Shown here in pieces: positions 33,379 through 42,765 of a stretch of 64,000 nucleotides of DNA. The notes beneath the pieces are model-generated. The model was not told the DNA's origin, did no database searches, and was given only the letters and a program-made list of their open reading frames with translations. The translations under genes and the position numbers were made by a program. Every line of letters begins with the position of its first letter. The first letter of the stretch is position 1. Origin of the DNA: Rhytidiadelphus loreus (lineage: Eukaryota > Streptophyta > Bryopsida > Hypnales > Hylocomiaceae). The stretch lies in assembly GCA_947034895.1 (NCBI GenBank), contig OX344761.1:91773447-91837446 (forward strand). Reading direction: 5' to 3'.

Positions 33379-34020
33379 GAGGTCGCCCCTAGAAACCCCC
33401 AAACGGCCCAAATTTGCCAATTTTTGGACAAAAGGAAGGCCATTCTTTCCACCTCCACCCGCACTCGCCCCTTACCCGAGGTCGCCCTTAAGCACTCGCC
33501 CTGACCGGCGTTCTTCTCCATGAGAGGTCGCCCAAGACCCGAACTCGCCCCTAGAAACCCCCAAATGGCCCAAATTTCCCAATTTTTGGACAAAAAGAAG
33601 GTCATTCTCTCCACCTCCACCCGCACTCGCCCCTTACCCGAGGTCGCCCTTAAGCACTCGCCCTGACCCGCGTTCTCCTCCATGAGAGGTCGCCCAAGAC
33701 CCGAAGTCGCCCCTAGAAACCCCCAAATGGCCCCAATTTCCCAATTTTTGGACAAAAGGAGGGCCATTCTCTCCACCTCCACCCGCACTCGCCCCTTACC
33801 CGAGGTCGCCCTTAAGCACTCGCCCTGACCCGCGTTCTCCTCCATGAGAGGTCGCCCAAGACCCGAAGTCGCCCCTAGAAACCCCTAAATGGCCCAAATT
33901 TCCCAATTTTTGGACAAAAGGAGGGCCATTCTCTCCACCTCCACCCGCGGTCGCCCCTTACCCGAAGTCGCCCTTAAGCACTCACCCTGACCCGCGTTCT
34001 CCTCCATGAGAGGTTGCCCA
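33379..34020. repeat. 162-bp tandem array, right half
   Basis: About four further units of the array begun at 29311, with the AATTTTTGG block at 33407, 33569, 33731 and 33893. It starts with the right copy of the GAGGT target duplication. The minus strand again stays open as a 54-residue repeat until the array decays after 34020. Confidence 0.9.
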
Positions 34021-34480
34021 AGACTCAAAGTTACTTGAAAAACTCATTGGATTGCAATTTTTGGGTGATGAAAGTAGAAATTGACAACTTCATTATAGTC
34101 AATTACTTTTGTTTTAGTTTGCTAGGTACATTAGTGGACGTACTTTGTTAGGTGAGCTAAGTAAATGGACCTTGATGAAATTAGATTTCATAGCTTTGAC
34201 ACCTAATCTCATTTATTAGAAATGAAAGCTCTTCTAAAAATCTAGTTGCTTTGGATTCTCTATAGTACTACTTGTATTTGATAATATCTTGTTTGATCTA
34301 TTAATTTGCTCTAGTATATAAATTTTATGGCAAGATGTCATCTTCTATTGAACACTCAAGTTTTGCAAATATGCAATTTTGTTAAATATATATCAATGGT
34401 TCATTTTCATTTATTCGGTTGGGATTATATGATATGAAATAAATCAAATAAGAAAGATCATACATATCTCTCCATCTATT
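34021..34480. other. AT-rich non-coding DNA
   Basis: I see no gene between the 162-bp array and the 220-bp array. Confidence 0.5.
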
Positions 34481-35610
34481 TTTTTGTATTTTAGAAATCA
34501 TTTGATAAATTATATACTTATAGAATGACTATTTGAGATTTGTTTAAATCCATAGGGGAAATTTTCATTTCAATCTCTTCCCCATTAATTTAGAAGTGAA
34601 TATGGTAAATAATTCATAAATACAAAGATGTTTGGAGAATCAAGAAAATTAAATGGAGAAGGTATTGCAAATATTTTCATGCATTATTTTGTATTTTGAA
34701 ATACACTTCATAAATTATAGACCCCTTTAGTAGGATAATTCGTTGAAATTTGCATAAATTAAATCAAAAGGGGAAGTTTTCATTTAAATTCCTTCCCCAC
34801 TAATTTTTTAAATTAAAGATGAAGGTGGTAAATAATTCATGAGTACAAAGAAGCTTGGAGAATCAAGAAAATTAAATGGGGAAGGTATTGCAAATATCTT
34901 CATGCATTATTTTGTACCTTGAAAAACAATTTATAAATAATACACCCATAGGATAAGTCTTTGAGATTTGCATTAATCAAAAGGGGAAGTTTTAATTCAA
35001 ATCTCTTCCTTCTAATTTTTAAGTTAGAGATAAATGTGGTAAATAATTCATAAGTAGTTGAGTACAAGGATGCTTGGAGAATTGAGAAAATTAAATGGGG
35101 AAGGTATTGCAAATATCTCCATTCATTATTTTGTATTTTGAAATACATTTGATAAATAATACTCCCATAGGATGATTATTTGAGATTGCATATATTAAAT
35201 CAAATGGAATAATTCTTATTTAAATCTCTTTCTTCTAATTTTTAAGCTTGAAATTAAAGTGGTAAATAATACATGAGTATGATGAATTGATGATACTTGG
35301 AAGATAGTGAAATTCAAAATGGAAAGCTCTTTCTAAAATCTACATTTTATTATTTTGTATTTTAAAATCTACTTCATAAATAATACCCTAGTAGGATGAC
35401 TTTTAAAGATTTGCGTAATTCAAGAGGAGAAGCTCTAATTTAAATCTCTTTCCTCTATTTTTAAATTTTAGATGAAGGTGGTAAATTATACATAAGTATG
35501 ATGATGCATAGAGAATAGAGAAAATCAAATAGGAATGTTTTTATACAAATCTTCAGAGGGTGTTCAAATTTAAAATCCACTTGTTAAATAATACACTGAT
35601 AGGATGTTAA
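34480..35610. repeat. Diverged AT-rich tandem repeat of about 220 bp
   Basis: The block ATTTTGTATTTTGAAAT...CATAAATAATA...AGGATGA recurs near 34484, 34686, 34908, 35128, 35350 and 35560, about 200-222 bp apart, with AAATCTCTTCC and GGTAAATAATTCAT between. The units differ by many substitutions and indels, so the array is old. It is non-coding. Confidence 0.8.
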
Positions 35611-35879
35611 TCTCTAAATTCTCATTGTCTTCACAAGGGGCAAATGGATTTTGGCCAAGTTCCTATATGGTCAAATTTTTATGAAAAGATAGGAAAAAAA
35701 AATTAGCTTTCTAGGAATGTAATTTTAATTTTAATTGGTGCCTAGGAGCAAGAGTTATACAACAATTAGCTTTGATCTAAATTAAATCATTTGGATGAGC
35801 AAAAACAAATCTTGAAAAATTTGAATTAAAAATTAACTTTTTTTCTCATATATTTTATTTTATTTTCATATGGAAAGCT

Positions 35880-36500
35880 TTTATTCATTTCATTTGGATT
35901 TATGATATGAAGAGGTTGCCAAGAAGTTGTAGAGCATCTTGTTTTGCAAGCAATTATAATATTGATTTGTAAAATATAGGTATAGGATTTGTTTTTGAGT
36001 TCAATTTTCAGAAAAATTCAAAACAAATAGGTCCACCAAATCAACATTGATTGTTAGAACAATCTCACTATTGGAATTCGTGAGTTTTAATTCCATCTTA
36101 GAGCTATTAATGATTTAGTTTTTCCCTCTATGATAACTTCTTCTACTAAATAAATTTTTAAATAATGAAAATTACATTATATTTTAAACTTTTATTTTTT
36201 CTATATTTTCAACTCAATTTTGAATGATGAAAAAAAACTAAATTCAAGATCTACAATTCAAACTATTTAAGTTAAGAAGATTTGAAGTCTTAAACTAGTT
36301 TGCCATTGTGCCAAAAAAACACAATTTCTTCACTTTGAATGCATTTATCTTGCAATCTATGTGGTCAAAATGTCTGAAATTTTTTCCATGCATTCTCAAA
36401 CTATTCTATTGCAAGATCCTATGGTAACATATGGAAAAAAAATACCATTCTAAATTTTTTTTCTCTTTGCAATTTGCACAAAAATGGCAGTTTTGAGTGT
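35880..36500 (+). repeat. Dispersed AT-rich element, right inverted copy
   Basis: Homologous in opposite orientation to 27.73-28.35 kb (AGAACAATCTCAC near 36058, TTAGAGCTATTAA near 36100, CTTTGAATGCA near 36335, GGCAGTTTTGA near 36486) and in the same orientation to 14.5-14.66 kb. It is non-coding. Together with the left copy it brackets 8-9 kb. Confidence 0.5.
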
Positions 36501-36523
36501 TTTTTGACAATTGCAACAAGGAG

Positions 36524-36690
36524 GTCGCCCCCCTGGACCAGCAGTCGCCCCCCTGGACCAGAAGTCGCCCCCTTGGACCAGAGGTCGCCCCCCTGGACCA
36601 GCAGTCGCCCCCTTGGACCAGCAGTTGCCCCCTTGGACCAGAGGTCGCCTCCCTGGACCAGTAGTCGCCCCTTGGACCAGAGGTCGCTTT
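36524..36690. repeat. 20-bp tandem array GTCGCCCCCCTGGACCAGNN
   Basis: About eight units of 20 bp, starting at 36524 and 36544, each GTCGCCCCC(C/T)TGGACCAG plus two variable bases. Frames across it are repeat-derived. GGTCGCCC and ACTCGCCCC motifs continue to about 36790 and resemble those of the 162-bp array. The array ends about 245 bp upstream of ATG 36937. Confidence 0.85.
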
Positions 36691-36936
36691 AATTTTAGAA
36701 CCCGTACTCGCCCCATCTGTACTTGCACGCGCCCCCATCCGCGGTCGCCCAAGGCTGAAGTACATGCGCCTCTACCCGCAGTCGCCCAAATTGGCTTTCC
36801 ACGTCATTTTGTAAACCTTGCTACGTAGGCAAAATCTATTTACCGTGGGGTAAATTTTTTTACCCCTCCGCGACGCGATGTCAAGTAAACTCGACACTTG
36901 GTGACACGCGACACGCGACGTCAGACGTCATACACG

Positions 36937-37148
36937 ATGCCTAAACCCAAAAATATGTCAGACAAGACAACCCTGGAGCAACCTGACCGGAGCGGGCGTC
37001 CGAAGCCGGACTCTCACCATGATGAGCCGGAGGATCCAATTCCTCCGACGTCGCCGTCTCACTCCACTCTTGCAGCAGATTAGACCGCCCGCTCTGATCC
37101 CATCCCACCTCCATCTTCTCAGTCTCAAGTTGGAGCAGATCAGAGCGG
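36937..37148 (+). pseudogene. N-terminal ORF fragment cut by the LTR insertion
   Basis: ATG 36937 opens a Pro/Ser-rich, basic frame (starts MPKPKNMSDKTTLEQ) that meets TAG at 37081-37083 and continues open until the LTR begins at 37149. The TAG falls within a copy of the AGAGCG palindrome (TAGACCGCCCGCTCTGATC), whose usual form reads CAGAGCG, so CAG to TAG is a direct comparison here. The frame then reads into a second palindrome half (CAGAGCGG) at the LTR junction. The product is unknown. It looks like the start of a transposon protein. Confidence 0.35.
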
Positions 37149-38484
37149 TGTCGTGTAGAGAGAGTTTGCCTCGGGAAATCACGAGGATTCTGGCTGCGAC
37201 TAGAAATGGCTCGGGAATGAAATAAATTGTAACTTGTCGAATCTTCAAATCTTCGAGTCTTCAAATCTTCAAACTGCTACTCGTTGTCCTATCCTGTTGT
37301 GTTTCTAAATAGGCCAAGGGTTAAGGTAGGGTGATAAGAAACCACGGGCTTCGGACGTGTAAAACGGGACGGCCAGACCACGAGCTGAGCCGTCCGAGGG
37401 ATTGGATCCTAAATTTCAAACCCACGGTGACCAGCAAACTTGCCTCACCAGTGGGAACAACATAAAAGTCTCGACCATGTGGGCAATTAACCCCACTTCG
37501 TCGCATCCACAACACCAAATGAGGCTAGTATTGGTGTGAACCAAACTGCCCGCAACAATAAAATGAAATTTACAAAGCCACAAGCCACACACATACAAAC
37601 ACACAAGTCTTCCAACTCCTTCAACTCCAACTCCCAAGCTGATCTTTGGATGAGTGTCTTTGTTGATCTATAACTCCAAATGAACTAAATGATAGCTTTT
37701 CGGAAAGCTAAAACAATCATCTACTTCTCCTCCAAATTTCATACAATTCTAAGACTCTGTCCAACCTCTATGGCCATCCAAAGTTTCGGCCTTGAGAAGG
37801 GAAAGGCAGCAGACCTTCCTTCGCTTCCACACTCACAACTTTCTCATACAAACTCCAAATAGAACGAATGATAGCTTCATGAAAAGCTAACACAATTTCC
37901 TACACTCCCTCCAAATTTCATGGCAAAACAAGAACCTGTCCGTCTTTTATGGTCGGTCGAAGTCTCTGCCTCTTAATTTTAAAGGCAACAAACCTCCCTC
38001 CACTCAAACTAGCACAACTTTTGCTTCACAACTCCAAATCAAGCAAGTGAGATCAATTTGAAAACTACACACCATGATACACAACACCTCCAAATTTCAT
38101 TTCAAAATACTTCAAATTCACAACACAATGAGCCCTCAAACATTCGGGCCTTTCTAAACTCACAACGGGAGAGAAGGTGAATAGTGTTCCCTTTTTTCTC
38201 CACCTTATCTCTACTCTAACTACACAAACAAGTGGGGTCAGCCCCTAACTCACTCCCAAAGCTCTCACATCAATAATTGAGCCCTTATTTGACCCCACAA
38301 CTATCTCTTTATCTTTATCTTAGAAAGAAAATTCACTTCAAGTTCACCTAGAAGGAAAACTATTTCATTAATTCCTTTCTATCTTTTCTTTCTCTATTTT
38401 CAACACCCAAAATGAAATCTACAAACAACTAACATAAAATAAATGTCTTTTCAAAGGTAAAAAACTAAAGTCTTCAAAGAAACT

Positions 38485-38943
38485 TCACTCCATCTTCAAG
38501 AACTTGAGAATTCGCTTGATGGTAGTAGCAACAAACTCAACACGATCCACCTTTGTCAAGGGATTGACCGGCCCCTCTAACCATCGTTGGTGACCGCGAC
38601 TCCCTTTAATAGGCCTGACCATACAATAGTATTGATCGTCGTTAAGACCTTCAAAACTCCCTTCGAATGTCACTTCTTGGGTACCAGGTTCAACACACCC
38701 AACCTGCAACAGGATCACTAGTGCTCGAGCTCCACGCTGTAGGTTCCCGTGCCATCGCTGCTCCACACGGGGTTGCTTTGGCGGTCGAGAAGGCCCAGAT
38801 TCATCTTGAGGACGCTCGTGCGATAATGAAAGACCTAGCGGTTGAAGAGGTTGAGCCGGTAGTTGAGATAACGAAAACTCAAACTCCGATTCTGGTAGAG
38901 GCTCCTCATCCTGAGACTCAGAAAAAACCCTCCAATTCGACAT
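38485..38943 (-). CDS. LTR-encoded ORF, 152 codons (LTR 1)
   Basis: ATG at 38943 (the frame is open a few codons further upstream but has no ATG) to TGA at 38485. It lies entirely inside the LTR, 70 nt downstream of its TATA box, so it would be the first ORF of the genomic transcript. The N-terminal half is acidic and Pro/Ser-rich with a PSRPPKQPRVEQRW patch. The C-terminal half looks folded (EGSFEGLNDDQYYCMVRPIKG) and ends in a basic helix (TTIKRILKFLKME). No family is recognised. It could be an accessory or regulatory protein, or a leader ORF. Identical copies lie in the other LTRs. The overlapping plus-strand frame is treated as a shadow. Confidence 0.5.
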   Translation of the reverse strand: MSNWRVFSESQDEEPLPESEFEFSLSQLPAQPLQPLGLSLSHERPQDESGPSRPPKQPRVEQRWHGNLQRGARALVILLQVGCVEPGTQEVTFEGSFEGLNDDQYYCMVRPIKGSRGHQRWLEGPVNPLTKVDRVEFVATTIKRILKFLKME

Positions 38944-39012
38944 ACTGAAATCTATAACATACAATAAAGAAACTACTTCAAGTTTGGTGGCATTCTAAGA
39001 TGATAACCTATT

Positions 39013-39020
39013 CTTATATA
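39013..39020 (-). promoter_or_regulatory. LTR TATA box (copy A)
   Basis: Element-sense TATATAAG, about 145 nt inside the LTR start, which implies a short U3 (about 180 nt) and a very long R-U5. The same box is at 47307-47314, 52487-52494 and 60786-60793. Confidence 0.6.
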
Positions 39021-39164
39021 GATGGCTCATGTCATTGTGAGAAGGCGTCATCTTGAAGCTACTAAGGATGATGTCATCTTTATTTTTATATTATTAAAAT
39101 CAAATCTATGGAAATAATGTATTACTATGCATTTTTACACTATGTACGCATTTACAGTGCGACA

Positions 39165-39181
39165 TTCACCCCCTCTAAACC
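39165..39181 (-). other. Polypurine tract (copy A)
   Basis: Element-sense GGTTTAGAGGGGGTGAA directly before the LTR's TGTCGC. This is the expected place and composition for the plus-strand primer. The pol TAG stop (39175-39177) lies inside it. It is repeated at 47459, 52639 and 60938. Confidence 0.75.
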
Positions 39182-42100
39182 TGCACATCCTCCGGTATGT
39201 GCCAAGTTGAATCCTCGTGGTCATCTACTACGATTTCGGTCTCCTCTTCTTCCGTCTCTTGATTCTGGGATAAAGGTAAAAAAGCATTCAAATCTTCATT
39301 GTAAATTTCTCCATCTCTTCTCCGAAACACTTTGATACGTTTGCCAGCAATAGGAATTCTCAAAGGAGTTCCATCTAATTCTCGAAGCGAATATGTGGCG
39401 TTGTTGTGTACTGTCACTACCACATAAGGTCCAAACCATCTCCGGGCAAACTTCCTCACTGTACTGTGTTGATGTTCTAATGTGCTATCGAACACCAACA
39501 CCCAATCTCCTTCTTTAATTTTTCTTGCCCTCAATCGATGAGTTCTGTCAAACCTTTCTTTGTTGTGTAGCCGCGCAGATTTCAACTTCTCCAATGCAAT
39601 TTGATGGTCTTCTGGCAACCTCTCAAGTTGTTGAATACGAAGCTCAAGCAATCTCTCTGTGCTGATACCATCCTCCTACGACAAAAATATCCATGAAGGA
39701 ACAAATTCCTCTGCAGGCAATATGGGTTTATGGCCATGCATAAGTTCTACAGGCATATATCCAGTGACTGAACTATGTGTAGTTCTGTCAGCCCATAGAG
39801 CAAATGGAAGTAGTTTAGGCCAAACATTAGGCCTTCCTCTACATGCTTTAACCAATGCTTGAATAATAGGAGGATGACCTCTCTCAATTTTGCCATTGGC
39901 CTCTGGATTATAAGCTGTTGTTAACTTCAATTTAACGCCATATCTGTTGAAGAAATCCTTTGCTTCAGCTGCATTCAATTCTCCTCTGTCTGCTCTCATT
40001 CCACCAATACTCCCATATCGACTGAAAATATCTTCGAGTATAAAACGGCAGATATTTTCTGTTGTTTTGGTTCGAAGAGCTCTTCCCTCCACAAAGTTTG
40101 ACAATTCTTCTCTAGCCAAAACGAGATACTTCATGCCCCACATTGCTGACGGCATGGCAACTAGATCAATCATCCATCGAAAATGAATGGAAGGCGGATA
40201 TGTCGGATGTAACTCATCTCTATGCCGAATTTTAGATTGCAATTGGCACATAGAGCATGAAGCAACAAACTCCTCAATGTCTTTGTACAACCCCTTCCAC
40301 CAATAACGCTCTTTGATCTTGGTATATGTAGCCCAAACTCCTCTATGACCAGCCCAAAGTGTATCATGAAACTTTTGAAGAACCTTGGATTTGGTCTCGG
40401 AATCTCCAACCACTCTCAACGGCATTTCATCTCTTCTTTTCGCCCTCTTCCACAGAAATCCGTCCCTCAAAAGATATCCATAAGATTGATGCCTTATATC
40501 TTTGTATGTCTTATCCATCCAACCTTCTTGTCTCTTCAATGTACTCAAGTAAAGGCCAATCTCTTTCAACCTGCCTTCGTATAATTCTTCATTGAATGGT
40601 AAGACTTCATTAGCAGAGCTCTCTCCGTCTGTAGCTAATACATAGCCACCGTCTAAAAGTTCTTCACAATCTTCATGAGCCATCATCTCTTCTTCATTAA
40701 AATATCTGGCTCTTGAAAGCATGTCTGCTAGTGAATTTTGCTTTCCAGCAATGTGCACCAAAACTGGATTAAGAGATTTGATGTATGCAATCCACCGAAG
40801 CATAGCAATATCCGGTGAAGAACAATTGGCTATCATACCAAGTAGGGGTAAGCAATCAGTCTCCAATATGACATTGGCTCCAATCAAGTAGTTTCTGTCT
40901 GCTTTTAGCGCTGTAAGCGCTCCCCAAAGTTCTCGTTTCACTTGCGGATAAGCTCTTTACCGTTCTGTAAGAATTCTAGCTCCAAATCGAATGGCAAATC
41001 TTCTCCCTTCTGCATCATCTTGTCCAACGGCCCATCCAATGGCTATCGGACTTGTATCAACGGTTATAATCACTGGTCTACCGCTTTCATAATCAACTTG
41101 TTTTAGAAGCGGTGGTGATTTCAAAGTCTTCTTCAACTCCTCCATGACTATATCTTGCTCACGTTGCCACACAAATTTGTTTCTTTTCCTCAATAATTTG
41201 TAAAGAGGTTCTGATATGTGAGCAAAATGGGGAATTCAAATCTGATAGAAGACGCATGCTCCTAGAAACCTCCTTACTTCGGTGACATTGCTACAGGCCT
41301 TCATTCTTCCAATAGCATCCACTTTCTCAGGGTTAGGTTTTCTTCCATATCGTCCGCATAAATGGCCAACTACCAGAATCTCCTCAACTCCAAACTTTGA
41401 TTTTTCAATAGAAAGCGTCAAGTCCACTTCTTCGAGTCTCGTCAAGATTTTCTCTACATCATCAATATGATCATTGACAAATGCTCTACATCCATCATCT
41501 TGAATAGTCAAGTCTTTGACAACTTCCTCGCAACCTTTTATGGGAATGTCATCCACAAAAGGTATTGTCTTCTTAGGTACAAAATCTCGTAAGATTTGAT
41601 TCATGGCATTTTGCATGTGTGCCACTGAGTTTGTAGCACCTTGAGGCAATGTACACATTCTAACCAATCCAAGTGGAGTCTTCATGGTCGTCAAATCTCT
41701 GCTCTCAGCAGCTAATTGAAATTGATCATAACCAGAGTATAGATCTCCAATGGAATAAATAGCGTGCCCCGCAAACGCTTCTGCCACTTCATCAACAATA
41801 GGTCCCGAACCTTTGTTTCTGATTGTTACTCCATTCGCCGGTTGCATGTCTTGAATGAACCTTAATGCTCCAGACTTTTTTGGTACAGTAAACCATCGAT
41901 TAGAATATGGAGCCATCGAAGGTTCAAGAATGCCCATGCGCATCTTCTCTTTGAGCAATTCAACCAATTTAGGAAGTAGAGCTCGTGGCACCGGAATTGG
42001 TTTTAAATCCCAAGGTACATGTGGTACCGTGAAAATTACCATTGGTGCTATTATACCAGGTTGAACGCATCCAATCTCATCCGGTGAAGAAGCAAAAGCC

Positions 42101-42756
42101 TTCCCATGCTTAAAAAGCATGTTTTGAAACTTCTTCCTCTCCAACTCAGTCAAGAAATTATCCCCTCCTATCTTCAATGTTTTCAAAGTCTCTTCTGTAA
42201 ATTTGTGCCCGATCTTCTTTGCTTCTCTGAGACCCGGTTCCTTCTCCGCTTGTCTGATATGGTCATCGGTATCAAAAGGTAATTGAGTTGCTACTGGTTT
42301 AACTTTCTTGGCCACAGTTTTGTATTTGGTATTCACCATGGCCTCATGTTTCAATCCGTAGCTCTGAAACTCATCAACCTTTGATACTATCTCCATCACT
42401 TCATCATACAATGACTTGGTATGAATTTCAACTACAACTTCACTGTCTCGAATTTCTTCTCCATCGATATGTAAGGCATGCAAAACTTGTAATATGTCAT
42501 CTGCCATGCCTTCTTCTTCAAATACTCCAGATATATGATCATCATCTGAAATCACCTTCATCTTTTTTAACTTTTTCTCCGTTTTTCCTACAACCCTTTT
42601 ATATATAGGGTTTAGATTCTTCACGCTTGTGAAGCTCACAAAACCACACTCTCCCATACTCAAAAATCCACATCCAATACTATGTACATCGGGGAACTCA
42701 AAGGACGTTGATCTTTTTGCACCCGTGGCTCCCCTCTCCCCACGTGTGCATTTCAA
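39175..42756 (-). pseudogene. Ty3 pol: RT, RNase H, integrase, three in-frame stops (copy A)
   Basis: One continuous frame broken only by TGA 41238-41236, TAA 40959-40957 and TAG 39678-39676. The first segment (42756-41236) holds the reverse transcriptase with FVDD near residue 398 and the fingers/palm signature FTVPKKSGALRFIQDMQ. RNase H follows with D (VDTSP), E (KRELWG), D (LETDCLPL) and D (SLADMLSR); the TAA lies between the first two. Integrase shows an H2C2 zinc finger (FHDTLWAGH...CSMC), D (MIDLVA), D (RADRGEL) and E (GKIERGH), then after the TAG a GPY-type tail (RRWFGPYVVV). The TGA and TAG fit Trp positions and the TAA a Gln position. The products would assemble in cytoplasmic particles. 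As read with the standard code it cannot make full Pol. Confidence 0.85.
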
Positions 42757-42765
42757 AAATCCATA
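42750..42765 (-). promoter_or_regulatory. Putative gag-pol -1 frameshift site
   Basis: Element-sense ATGGATTTTTGAAATG: gag ends GAT TTT TGA, and the pol frame is -1 relative to it with no ATG nearby (its first codons are TTG AAA TGC). A U-run followed by a stop in the A site would allow the Phe tRNA to slip back by one. It is not a canonical X-XXY-YYZ heptamer. It is repeated near 51047 and 56232. Confidence 0.4.

Larger units (their letters stand above)
37149..39164 (-). repeat. LTR 1 (2,016 bp)
   Basis: On the plus strand it starts TGTCGTGTAG and ends CAGTGCGACA, so the element-sense ends are TGTCG...CGACA. The left edge is fixed by the junction with unrelated DNA and by the PBS-side match at 45443. 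The right edge is fixed by the TGTCGC terminus next to the polypurine tract. It holds a TATA box (39013-39020) and a 152-codon ORF. Confidence 0.85.

Noticed and set aside
38667..38948. Plus-strand 93-codon frame inside the LTR
   Set aside because: It is the antisense shadow of the 152-codon minus-strand LTR ORF, and it lacks a promoter on its strand.
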